Shown here: positions 1 through 7,698 of the stretch, piece after piece
Position numbering within the stretch: the first letter of the stretch is position 1
How the letters are laid out: the number at the start of each line of letters is the position of its first letter
Origin: Streptomyces rubellomurinus
Lineage (GTDB): Bacteria; Actinomycetota; Actinomycetes; Streptomycetales; Streptomycetaceae
Length of the DNA stretch: 39,028 nucleotides
NCBI RefSeq assembly: GCF_000961885.1
Contig: NZ_JZKH01000081.1
Location: forward strand, 1-39,028
Direction of reading: 5' to 3'
The notes under the pieces: model-generated
The model's database searches: none
Told to the model about the DNA's origin: nothing
What the model saw: the letters and a program-made list of their open reading frames with translations, nothing else
Program-made: the position numbers and the translations under genes

Positions 1-1
1 C

Positions 2-103
2 CTGGGCACGGCCCCCGGCCCGGTCGCCGCCCAGCCCGCCGGCGGCCGGCACCGCCAGCTGCTCTCCCTCCCCCCGGGCCGCGCCGTCGACCACCACCAC
101 TGA
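2..103 (+). CDS. Possible C-terminal tail of a CDS cut by the left edge
   Basis: An open frame enters from the left edge and stops at TGA 101-103. Its 33 visible residues are Ala/Pro/Gly rich and end in Val-Asp-His-His-His. Every codon ends in G or C, as in real genes here, but the DNA is so GC-rich that a chance open frame of this length is likely. If real, it converges on der. No domain is recognisable. Confidence 0.3.
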   Translation: MGTAPGPVAAQPAGGRHRQLLSLPPGRAVDHHH

Positions 104-109
104 CCCGGC

Positions 110-161
110 GAGCCAGCAGCAGACCCCCGGGCCCCGAGCCAGCAGCAGACCCCCGGGCCCC
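110..161. repeat. Perfect 26-bp tandem direct repeat, two copies
   Basis: Two adjacent identical 26-bp units (110-135 and 136-161), each beginning GAGCCAGCAGCAGAC, lie between the possible CDS tail and the end of der. The rest of 162-250 is C-rich non-coding sequence in which I see no feature. The arrangement looks like a recent slippage or tandem duplication event. Confidence 0.85.
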
Positions 162-250
162 GGCAAGCAACGCCCCCCAGCCCCCGGGCAAGCAGAAGGG
201 CCCCGCCGCCACCGCGACGAGGCCCCTCGGCCATCCCCCACCCCTACCGA

Positions 251-1705
251 CTACTTCTTCTTGCGCTTCTCCCGCACCCGCACCGAGATCGAGATCGGCG
301 TCCCCACGAAGCCGAACTCCTCGCGCAGCCGGCGCTCGATGAAGCGCCGGTAGCCGGCCTCCAGGAAGCCCGAGGCGAACAGCACGAAGCGCGGCGGACG
401 AGTGCCCGCCTGGGTGCCGAACAGGATGCGCGGCTGCTTGCCGCCGCGGATCGGGTGCGGGTGGGCGGCCACGAGCTCGCCGAGGAAGGCGTTCAGGCGC
501 GCGGTCGGGATGCGGGTCTCCCAGCCCTCCAGCGCGGTCTCGATCGCCGGGACGAGCTTCTCCATGTGCCGGCCGGTCTTGGCCGAGACGTTGACGCGCG
601 GGGCCCACTGCACCTGGACGAGGTCGCGCTCGATCTCGCGCTCCAGGTAGTAGCGGCGCTCCTCGTCGAGCTGGTCCCACTTGTTGTAGGCGATGACGAC
701 GGCGCGCCCGGCCTCGACGGCCATCGAGATGATCCGGGTGTCCTGCTCGGCCAGGGTCTCGCTGGCGTCGATCAGGACGACCGCGACCTCGGCCTTCTCC
801 AGCGCGGCGGAGGTGCGCAGCGAGGCGTAGAAGTCGGCGCCGGCGGTCAGGTGGACGCGACGGCGGATACCGGCGGTGTCGACGAACTTCCAGGTCTTGC
901 CGCCGAGTTCGATCATCTCGTCGACCGGGTCACGGGTGGTGCCGGCCAGCTCGTTGACGACGACGCGCTCCTCGCCGGCGACCTTGTTGAGCAGGCTGGA
1001 CTTGCCGACGTTCGGCCGGCCGATCAGCGCGACGCGGCGCGGGCCGCCGGGGGCGGCGTCGCCGAAGGTCTGCGGCGGGGCCTCGGGCAGCGCGTCCATG
1101 ACGGCGTCGAGGAGGTCGCCCGAGCCGCGGCCGTGCAGGGCGGAGACGGGGTACGGCTCGCCGAGGCCCAGCGACCACAGGTAGGCGGCCTCGGCCTCGG
1201 TGGACGGGCCGTCGACCTTGTTGGCGCACAGGACGGTCGGCTTGCCGGCCCGGCGGATGAGCTTGATCAGGGCCTCGTCGGTGTCGGTGGCGCCGACCGT
1301 GGCGTCCACGACGAACATCACCGCGTCGGCCTGCTCGATGCCCAGCTCGGCCTGGGCGGCCACCATGGCGTCGATGCCCAGGACGTCGATCTCCCAGCCG
1401 CCGGTGTCGACGACCTTGAAGCGGCGGCCGTTCCAGCTGGCCTCGTAGGTGACCCGGTCGCGGGTGACGCCCGGCTTGTCCTCGACGACGGCCTCGCGGC
1501 GGCCGATGATGCGGTTCACCAGGGTCGACTTGCCGACGTTCGGGCGGCCGACGACGGCCAGCACCGGCAGCCGGACGTGCTCCTCGCCGTCCGCGGCGTC
1601 GAAGCCGTCGACGTCGAAGCCCTCCTCGGCGGCGAGGGCCATGAACTCGGCGTAGTCTGCGGCGTCCAGCCCACCGTGGTCGGTGGCGGAGTGCTCTGCG
1701 GTCAT
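251..1705 (-). CDS. der: Ribosome-associated GTPase Der (EngA)
   Basis: Der is an essential GTPase with two tandem G domains that acts in late 50S ribosomal subunit assembly. The first G1 motif is [12 protein letters not shown] near residue 55, with DTGGW (G3) and ANKVDG (G4). The second is [12 protein letters not shown] near residue 235, with DTAGI and YNKWD. The C-terminal KH-like domain ends in a basic REKRKKK tail. The ATG at 1705 gives 484 residues, close to the family length. A GTG at 1766-1768 would add 21 residues with no family resemblance, although a GAGGAA lies about 18 nt upstream of it. The acidic N-terminal extension of about 45 residues is usual in streptomycetes. The gene lies downstream of cmk, the usual actinobacterial order, with a 224-nt gap and no plsC-like acyltransferase between. 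Identity is certain; the start is not. Confidence 0.97.
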   Translation of the reverse strand: MTAEHSATDHGGLDAADYAEFMALAAEEGFDVDGFDAADGEEHVRLPVLAVVGRPNVGKSTLVNRIIGRREAVVEDKPGVTRDRVTYEASWNGRRFKVVDTGGWEIDVLGIDAMVAAQAELGIEQADAVMFVVDATVGATDTDEALIKLIRRAGKPTVLCANKVDGPSTEAEAAYLWSLGLGEPYPVSALHGRGSGDLLDAVMDALPEAPPQTFGDAAPGGPRRVALIGRPNVGKSSLLNKVAGEERVVVNELAGTTRDPVDEMIELGGKTWKFVDTAGIRRRVHLTAGADFYASLRTSAALEKAEVAVVLIDASETLAEQDTRIISMAVEAGRAVVIAYNKWDQLDEERRYYLEREIERDLVQVQWAPRVNVSAKTGRHMEKLVPAIETALEGWETRIPTARLNAFLGELVAAHPHPIRGGKQPRILFGTQAGTRPPRFVLFASGFLEAGYRRFIERRLREEFGFVGTPISISVRVREKRKKK

Positions 1706-1872
1706 GTTCGTCTGTTCCGTTTCCCGGCCCGGCCCTTCCCAGGGGCGCGCCGTGCGTTCCTGCCCCACCAGGGGCAGCGCGATGGTTTCCTCCGCGGCAC
1801 CTCGACGGCCCGCGGTTCATTCAATGGTCAGGTGGCCGGACGATCGGATGATCGGACATCCCTCGCCCGCTC

Positions 1873-1941
1873 GCCCCCGGTCGTCCGTCCGGTGCGCCCC
1901 CGGTCGTCAGACCAGTTCGCCCCCGGTCGTCAGACCGACGA
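1873..1941. repeat. Three 23-bp tandem repeat copies running into the cmk stop codon
   Basis: The 14-mer CGCCCCCGGTCGTC recurs at 1873, 1896 and 1919 with an exact 23-bp period. The third copy contains the cmk stop codon (1930-1932), so the repeat covers the end of the gene and the start of the cmk-der spacer. The remaining spacer (1706-1872) shows no hairpin or gene. Confidence 0.85.
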
Positions 1942-2643
1942 CAGCCCGGCCCGCTCCTCCACCAGCGCGGCGATCCGGTCGATCACCTGCTCCAGCGTGA
2001 GGTCGCTGGTGTCCACCAGGACGGCGTCCGCGGCCTGCGCCAGCGGGGCCGTCTCCCGGGAGGAGTCGGCGGCGTCCCGGCGGGCGAGGTCGGCGGCCAT
2101 CGCGGTGATGGTCGCCTCGTCGACGCCCTTGGCGCGCAGCTCGGCCGCCCGGCGCTCGGCCCGGGCCCGCTCGGAGGCGGTCAGGAAGACCTTGACGGTG
2201 GCGTCCGGGAACACCACCGTCCCCATGTCCCGGCCCTCGGCGACGATGCCGCGCTCGGCGACCTCGGCGCAGCCGCGCTGCAGCTCCACCAGCCGGGCCC
2301 GGACGGACGGCACCGCGGCGACGGCGCTGACCTTCGCGGTCACCTCGGGGCCGCGGATCGGGCCGGAGACGTCCTGGCCGTCCACCGTGATGGTGGGGCC
2401 GTCCGCGTCCGTGCCGGACACGATCACCGGCTTGCCGCAGGCGACGGCCACCGCCTCCGCGTCCTCGACGTCGACCTCGTTGGCCAGCATCCACCAGGTC
2501 ATCGCCCGGTACATGGCGCCGGTGTCCAGGAAGCTCAGGCCCAGCCGGGCGGCGACCGCCCGCGAGACGGTCGACTTGCCGGAGCCGGAGGGTCCGTCGA
2601 TGGCGACGACGACCGGGGCGTGCGCTCGGTCGGCAGTGTCCAC
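1930..2643 (-). CDS. cmk: Cytidylate kinase
   Basis: Cmk phosphorylates CMP and dCMP to the diphosphates using ATP, recycling pyrimidine nucleotides in the cytosol. The N-terminal P-loop is IDGPSGSGKST. It is followed by FLDTGAMYRA (substrate-binding region), then GRDMGTVVFPDA and a LID-type Arg-rich helix, which is the bacterial type-1 cytidylate kinase pattern. The GTG at 2643, with AGAGAGG about 9 nt upstream, gives 237 residues, a normal length. An in-frame upstream start at 2790 would add about 49 residues and lacks support. It is transcribed toward der. The neighbour upstream is a DUF4419 gene (stop 2801). The 157-nt spacer between them holds no hairpin I could identify. Confidence 0.96.
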   Translation of the reverse strand: MDTADRAHAPVVVAIDGPSGSGKSTVSRAVAARLGLSFLDTGAMYRAMTWWMLANEVDVEDAEAVAVACGKPVIVSGTDADGPTITVDGQDVSGPIRGPEVTAKVSAVAAVPSVRARLVELQRGCAEVAERGIVAEGRDMGTVVFPDATVKVFLTASERARAERRAAELRAKGVDEATITAMAADLARRDAADSSRETAPLAQAADAVLVDTSDLTLEQVIDRIAALVEERAGLSSV

Positions 2644-2800
2644 GGCGCGAACCTCTCTCTGAGCACGGGAACCGGGCGCCTGCGCGGGCGGACGGCCGGG
2701 GATTGTCTCCCTCAAGGTTAATGGACCGCCGCCGACTCCCGATCCGGGCCGGTCACCGAGCGGCCACCCACTGACCGCCGGTCCTGCCACGAGGCCCCGC

Positions 2801-3868
2801 TCACGCCCCGTCCCGGAGCACCCGCAGCACCGCGTTCCCGAGCCTCGGCCGCACGAACCCGCCGTCCCGCTCGATCCCGAGCACCCCGCCGACGAAGGCC
2901 ATCCGCGAGGTCCCGAGCGGCGTCTCCCACGCGAAGGGCACCTTCGAGACGTGCGAGGGGAAGGCGTTCTCGGTGAACCTGGTCCGCCCGTCCCGCCACC
3001 GGAAGTCCGTCCGCGGCTCCGGCTCCCCCGAGATCCGGGTGTGCGCGAAGAACGCGGTGAGCCAGCCGGAGACGTGGTCCCCGCCGGACTCCGACTCCCA
3101 CTTGTACAGCGAGCGCCAGAAGCCCTCGTCCACCGGCCCGCCGGCCGCCGTCAGCGCGAGGGTGCGCAGCACCGGCCGCAGTGCCTCGAACCACGGCCGG
3201 AGCGGCTCGAACCACTCCGCCAGCTCGGCGACCCGCCGGGCCAGGAACGCCCAGTCCGGCCCCGTCCCCTCCAGCCGCACGCGCGGGATGCCGCAGAGCG
3301 AGACCCACCTGAACTCGTAGTACGGGCTGACCACGTCCATCAGCGCCACCAGCACCGCGGACGCGTCGTCCGGCGTGGTCGTGGAGAAGGTCGCCCGGAA
3401 GAGCCCCACCAGCTCCTCGCCGACCGCCGCCGCCAGCGGCTCCCGCACCAGCCGGATCGACCGCGCCCAGTCCGGCTCCGGCCCGAGCAGGCTGTCGTCC
3501 CGGACGGTGATCGTCTGCCGGCGCCCGGGCGTCGTGGTGAACAACCCCTCGTACAGCTCGGCGTTCAGCCGTACGTGCACCGCGACCTCGTGCACCACCG
3601 CGTACCAGAGCACGTCCGGCGACAGGCTCAGCGGCAGGTGCCCGCAGAACGCGACGTGCGCGGCGCGCAGCAGCAGGCTCCAGGTCGGCTCGTCCTCCTC
3701 CGCCGGCCGCTCCCGGGGTGCGGCGAGCAGCGTCCCGGTGCTGCGGTGGACCAGCTCGAACTCCCCGCCCACCACCGCCGCCAGGAAGGCCTCGTTGCCG
3801 ACCTCCGCCAACTCCCCCGCATCGCCGGGCTCCTGGCCCTCACCGAGCGGCACGTCGACGATCCTCAT
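2801..3868 (-). CDS. DUF4419 family protein of unknown function
   Basis: This 355-residue protein matches what I recall of the DUF4419 family: a LSPDVLWYAVV segment, a FSTTTPDDASAVLVALMD stretch, the LCGIPRVRLEG motif, and FWRSLYKWES followed by SGWLTAFFAHT. There is no signal peptide or membrane segment, so it is probably cytosolic. No enzymatic role is established for the family to my knowledge. The ATG at 3868 has a strong GGGGGAGG 6 nt upstream; an earlier in-frame start (3901) lacks one. The gene sits between tyrA and cmk, which are often neighbours in actinobacteria, and a perfect hairpin separates it from tyrA. It therefore looks like a cassette inserted in the block. Its third-position GC matches its neighbours, so there is no compositional sign of recent transfer. 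Confidence 0.85.
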   Translation of the reverse strand: MRIVDVPLGEGQEPGDAGELAEVGNEAFLAAVVGGEFELVHRSTGTLLAAPRERPAEEDEPTWSLLLRAAHVAFCGHLPLSLSPDVLWYAVVHEVAVHVRLNAELYEGLFTTTPGRRQTITVRDDSLLGPEPDWARSIRLVREPLAAAVGEELVGLFRATFSTTTPDDASAVLVALMDVVSPYYEFRWVSLCGIPRVRLEGTGPDWAFLARRVAELAEWFEPLRPWFEALRPVLRTLALTAAGGPVDEGFWRSLYKWESESGGDHVSGWLTAFFAHTRISGEPEPRTDFRWRDGRTRFTENAFPSHVSKVPFAWETPLGTSRMAFVGGVLGIERDGGFVRPRLGNAVLRVLRDGA

Positions 3869-3936
3869 GGCGCCTCCCCCCGTCGAACCCGCCTCCACCA
3901 CCCCCGACCGCCCGACCGCCCGACCAACCGCCCGAC

Positions 3937-3962
3937 CGCTCGGCCGGCCGACCGGCCGAGCG
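3937..3962 (-). terminator. Hairpin just after tyrA, probable terminator
   Basis: A perfect 11-bp inverted repeat (3937-3947 with 3952-3962, loop CCGA) begins 3 nt beyond the tyrA stop. No T-run follows, as is usual for streptomycete terminators. Just downstream in the direction of transcription (about 3905-3936) are several near-copies of CGCCCGAC. Confidence 0.65.
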
Positions 3963-3965
3963 ACG

Positions 3966-5051
3966 TCAGTCCCGCACGCTCCACCCGCCCGAGCGCAGCG
4001 CCGCCGTCAGCGGCCCGACCGCCCCGGGCGCGACCGACAGCTGCACGAACCCGACCTGCTGGCCCGTCGAGTGCTCGATGGCGACGTCCTCGATGTTGAC
4101 CCCGACCGCGCCGACCTCCCCGAACAGCCGGCCCAGCTCGCCCGGCTGGTCGCCGAGCACGACCGCCACGGTCTCGTACCGGGTGGGCGGCGAGCCGTGC
4201 TTGCCCGGGATGCGGGACTGGCCGGTGTTGCCGCGCCGCATGACCGCCTCGATCCCGGCCGCGCCGGCCCGGCGCTCGCCCTCCTGGGCGGCCTCGAGGG
4301 CGCGCAGCGCGGTGACGGTCTCGCCGAGGTCGGCGGCGACCTCCTGCAGGACGTCGGCGACGGCGCCCGCGTTGGCGGACAGGATGTCGACCCACATCCC
4401 GGGGTTGGAGGCGGCGATCCGGGTGACGTCCCGGACGCCCTGGCCGGAGAGCCTTATGGCCGTCTCGTCGGCGTGCTCCAGCCGCGCGGCGACCAGCGAG
4501 GACACCAGCTGCGGCGCGTGCGAGACCAGGGCGACGGCCCGGTCGTGCTCGGCGGCGTCCATCACGATCGGCATCGCGCCGCACAGCGCGACCAGCTCCA
4601 GGGCGGCGTTGAGCGTCTCGGTGTCGGTGTCCGCGGTCGGGGTGAGCACCCAGGGGCGGCCCTCGAACAGGTCGGCGCGCGCGGCCAGCGGGCCGGAGCG
4701 CTCGCGGCCGGCCATCGGGTGGCTGCCGATGTAGCGCGTGGTGTCGCAGCCGAGCGCCACGACCTCGCTGCGCGGGCCGGCCTTCACGCTGGCCACGTCG
4801 GTGTACCAGCGGGCCAGGTTGCGGCGCTGGCAGTCGGCGAGCACCTTGCCGACCAGCGCGGGCGGGACGGCGATGATCGCCAGGTCGACGGGGCCGTCGG
4901 CCGGCTCGGTGGTGCCCGCGCCGAGCGAGGACGCGGTGCGCGCGGCGTCCGGGTCGGCGTCCTCCAGGTGGACGGTCAGCCCGCGTTCCGCCAGCGCGAG
5001 CCCGGCGGAGGTGCCGATCAGTCCGGTGCCGACGACGACTGCTGTGCGCAT
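3966..5051 (-). CDS. tyrA: Prephenate dehydrogenase with C-terminal ACT domain
   Basis: This enzyme oxidatively decarboxylates prephenate to 4-hydroxyphenylpyruvate in tyrosine synthesis. The N-terminal Rossmann motif is VVGTGLIGTSAG (residues about 6-17). The substrate-binding SHPMAGRERSG follows near residue 105, and VSHAPQLVSS lies near 187. The last 75 or so residues, containing VGVNIEDVAIEHS, form an ACT domain that probably senses tyrosine. The ATG at 5051 has GAGGAG about 10 nt upstream. The length of 361 residues is normal for the actinobacterial enzyme. No chorismate mutase gene lies immediately upstream; instead there is a 367-nt spacer and a divergent DUF4139 operon. A hairpin follows the stop codon, so it is probably monocistronic. 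Confidence 0.95.
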   Translation of the reverse strand: MRTAVVVGTGLIGTSAGLALAERGLTVHLEDADPDAARTASSLGAGTTEPADGPVDLAIIAVPPALVGKVLADCQRRNLARWYTDVASVKAGPRSEVVALGCDTTRYIGSHPMAGRERSGPLAARADLFEGRPWVLTPTADTDTETLNAALELVALCGAMPIVMDAAEHDRAVALVSHAPQLVSSLVAARLEHADETAIRLSGQGVRDVTRIAASNPGMWVDILSANAGAVADVLQEVAADLGETVTALRALEAAQEGERRAGAAGIEAVMRRGNTGQSRIPGKHGSPPTRYETVAVVLGDQPGELGRLFGEVGAVGVNIEDVAIEHSTGQQVGFVQLSVAPGAVGPLTAALRSGGWSVRD

Positions 5052-5418
5052 GGCGGGTCGCTCTCCTCATCAGGCCGCAACAGGTTCCCGGCGGGCGACA
5101 GGAGCCGACCGAGGTCTTCCGGGCCCCATCCTCTCGCATCCGCCCCACCCCGACGTCGACCCCCCACGCCCACGCCCACACCGCCACGCCACCGTGCCGC
5201 CGCGCCGCCGTACCCGGCAACCACCGCGCCCCCGCCCCCGTCCCACACAGTGCGGACGCCACGGCGCACACGCCGCGCCCGGGAAATCCGGCGACGCCCG
5301 CCCCGGAGCGGGGCACACTGGCCGCCCGGGGACGGCGCGCGGCGGCACGCGGGGCACGGCGCACGGACCGCCGCCCGGCGGCGACGCGAACGAGCGAGGC
5401 CAACGAGAGGGGTTGCGC
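5052..5418. other. Divergent intergenic region between tyrA and the DUF4139 operon
   Basis: This 367-nt stretch separates two divergent starts and must hold both promoters. Apart from the two ribosome binding sites at its edges I see only a short GCCCC/GGGGC hairpin near 5301-5315. No convincing -35/-10 pair is visible, and the open frames across it look like random GC-rich sequence. Confidence 0.6.
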
Positions 5419-7695
5419 ATGGATGATCAGGTGGACGACCAGGTGGACGGCCAGGTGGACGGCCGGATGAACGACCAGCGGAGCGGCGAGGCCGCGCCGC
5501 CGGAGGTGCCGGCCCACCCGTCCGTCCTGGACTCCGTCGTGGTGTACGCCGAGGGCGCGGTGTGCCGCCGCCGGGCCACCGTGCCCGTCCCCCCGGACGG
5601 CCGGCTGCGGCTGACCGGCCTGCCCGACTCCCTGGACGGCCGCACGCTGCGCGCCCGGGTGCTCGCCGGCCCGGCCGGCGCCGCCGTCGCCGAGGCCCGC
5701 CTGGAATTCCTCCCCGAGCTCCACGACCCCGCCGAACTCCCCCTCCTGCAGCGCCAGTTCGACGAGGCGGCCGAACGCTGCAGCGCGCTCGCCGAGCGCC
5801 GCCGACTGGTCCTGACCGCGATCGACGAGACCACCGCGCTGCGCGCCGTCCCCCCGCAGCGCCGGGCGGACGAGCCGCTGCGCCGCACTCCCGCCGAGGC
5901 CTGGCTGGAGCTGGCCGACTTCGTCGACGAACGGCTGGCCGGGCTCCAGCAGCGCGCCGAGGAGCTCACCCGCGAGGGCGAACTCGCCGAGCACGAGCGC
6001 CGGTTGGCCGCCGACCGGCTGGAGCGCGCCTCCACCGCCGGACGCACCCCGGCAGTCGGCACGGACGCCACCGTGCTGATCTCCCTCACCGGCACCAGCC
6101 CCACCACGCCCGCCGCCCCCACCACGCCCGCCGAAACCCTGGAGCTGGAGCTGGAGTACGGCGTCCCGGCCGCCCGCTGGGTGCCCGCCTACCGGCTCAG
6201 CTACCGCACCGGCGACGACTCCGCCCGCCTGGTCCTGCGCGCCTGCCTCGCCCAGCAGACCGGCGAGGACTGGACGGGCGTCCGCCTGGCCCTGTCCACC
6301 GCGGACCTCGACCGCCGCACCGACCTGCCCAGGCTCAACTCGCTGCGGATCGGCCGCAGCCAGCCCGCCCCGCCGCCCTCCGGCTGGCGCGAGCCCCCGG
6401 CCGGCCTGTCCGACCTCTTCGCCGGGTACGAGGCCGGGGCCCGCCGTGCCCGGAGCCGCCACCCGGTGCGCGCGGGCGCGGGCCCCAGCGGCCCCAGCGG
6501 CCCCCGCCCGGCCGTCCTGGGCGGCGCCCGCCCGATGGCCCGGGGCGGCTCCCTGGCCGCCGACGAACCGCAACAGCCACCTCTGACGCCGCACGCCACG
6601 CCCCCGGCCCCCCAGGCGTACGGCTACGGCTACCCGCTGCAGGCCGACGCCCTCGCCCCGGAGCCCGTCGCCCCGGCCGCGTTCGCCGGCCCCCCGCCCG
6701 CCGCCTCGCTGCCCCCGGCCCCGAGCGCACCCACCGCACCCGGCGCCCCCGGCGCCCCCGCCCCCGGCGCCCCGGCCTACGGCGCCGCGCCGGAGGCCCG
6801 CCGCTCGCACCGCCGCGACAGCCACCCCGCCCCGCCCCCGCCGCCCGGCCTCGCCCCGGGCGCCCTGCTGCTCGACTACCCCGACCTCGTCCTGGCCGGT
6901 CCCGACGCGCCGCACGCCGAGCGCGGCACCCTGCGCCCCCGGCCCGACCGGCTCGCCCACGAGGAGCAACACCGGCTGACCCCCGGCGGCAGCGGCGGCG
7001 AGCACGTCCGCCACCTCGCCCTCCCCCGGCACGCCGTCCCGCCCCGCGAGTCGGCCGGCTCCTTCGACCACCGCTTCGACGCCGCCGCCCCCGCCGACAT
7101 CCCGTCCGACGGCACCTGGCACACCGTCACCGTGGACGAGATCCGGCTCGCCGCCACCCCGGAGTACGTCACCGTCCCCGCCGTCGAGGAGAAGGTGTAC
7201 GCGACGCTGGTGCTCGCCAACCGCACCGACCGCGCCGTCCTGGCGGGCCCGGTGGAGCTCACCGTGGACGACGAGTACCTGCTGACCGCCGCCCTGCCCA
7301 CCCTCGCCCCCGGCGAGCTGCGCGTCCTGGGCGCCGGCGTCGCCGAGGGCGTCGAGGTGGCGCGCCGCACCGAGCTGCGCGAGTCCGCCACCGGCATGCT
7401 GAAGGGCAACAGCACCGTGCTCGACCACCGGGTGCACGTCCAGGTCGCCAACCGGCTCGGCCGCACCGTCACCGTGGAGGTCCGCGAGCGCGTGCCGGTC
7501 ACCTCCGACGCCGAGATCCGGATCGAGGAGCGGGCCGACTGGCACGCCCCCGCCGTGTCCACCCGCGAGTGCCCGCCCAGCACCCGGCTCTGGCGGGTGG
7601 AACTGCCGCCGGGCGGCCGCGTGGAGCTGGACGGCGGCTACCAGATCAAGATCCCGGCCGGAAAGGCCATCGCCGGCGGAAACCGGAGGAACTGA
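5419..7695 (+). CDS. DUF4140/DUF4139 coiled-coil protein with long proline-rich insert
   Basis: This 758-residue protein has the layout of the DUF4139 (mucoidy-inhibitor A-like) family. A DUF4140-type beta domain starts near residue 34 (SVVVYAEGAVCRR). A charged coiled coil spans about 105-203. A DUF4139 beta domain starts near 240 (YGVPAARWVPAYRLSY, then GEDWTGVRLALST). A Pro/Ala/Gly-rich insert of about 170 residues (about 314-487) interrupts DUF4139, which resumes near 585 and ends in a DGGYQIKIPAGK segment. The N terminus repeats the tripeptide Val-Asp-Gly/Asp. No signal peptide or membrane span is visible. The ATG at 5419 has GAGAGG about 8 nt upstream. It is followed 3 nt later by a shorter paralogue, so the two are surely co-transcribed. 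The function is unknown. Confidence 0.85.
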   Translation: MDDQVDDQVDGQVDGRMNDQRSGEAAPPEVPAHPSVLDSVVVYAEGAVCRRRATVPVPPDGRLRLTGLPDSLDGRTLRARVLAGPAGAAVAEARLEFLPELHDPAELPLLQRQFDEAAERCSALAERRRLVLTAIDETTALRAVPPQRRADEPLRRTPAEAWLELADFVDERLAGLQQRAEELTREGELAEHERRLAADRLERASTAGRTPAVGTDATVLISLTGTSPTTPAAPTTPAETLELELEYGVPAARWVPAYRLSYRTGDDSARLVLRACLAQQTGEDWTGVRLALSTADLDRRTDLPRLNSLRIGRSQPAPPPSGWREPPAGLSDLFAGYEAGARRARSRHPVRAGAGPSGPSGPRPAVLGGARPMARGGSLAADEPQQPPLTPHATPPAPQAYGYGYPLQADALAPEPVAPAAFAGPPPAASLPPAPSAPTAPGAPGAPAPGAPAYGAAPEARRSHRRDSHPAPPPPPGLAPGALLLDYPDLVLAGPDAPHAERGTLRPRPDRLAHEEQHRLTPGGSGGEHVRHLALPRHAVPPRESAGSFDHRFDAAAPADIPSDGTWHTVTVDEIRLAATPEYVTVPAVEEKVYATLVLANRTDRAVLAGPVELTVDDEYLLTAALPTLAPGELRVLGAGVAEGVEVARRTELRESATGMLKGNSTVLDHRVHVQVANRLGRTVTVEVRERVPVTSDAEIRIEERADWHAPAVSTRECPPSTRLWRVELPPGGRVELDGGYQIKIPAGKAIAGGNRRN

Positions 7696-7698
7696 GAG

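Noticed and set aside
455..2662. Long plus-strand open frame (735 codons) opposite der and cmk
   Set aside because: It is the antisense shadow of two certain genes in GC-rich DNA; its protein is low-complexity and has no domain.
2644..2790. Extended cmk start at 2790
   Set aside because: The added 49 residues have no kinase resemblance, and the GTG at 2643 has a good ribosome binding site and gives the normal length.
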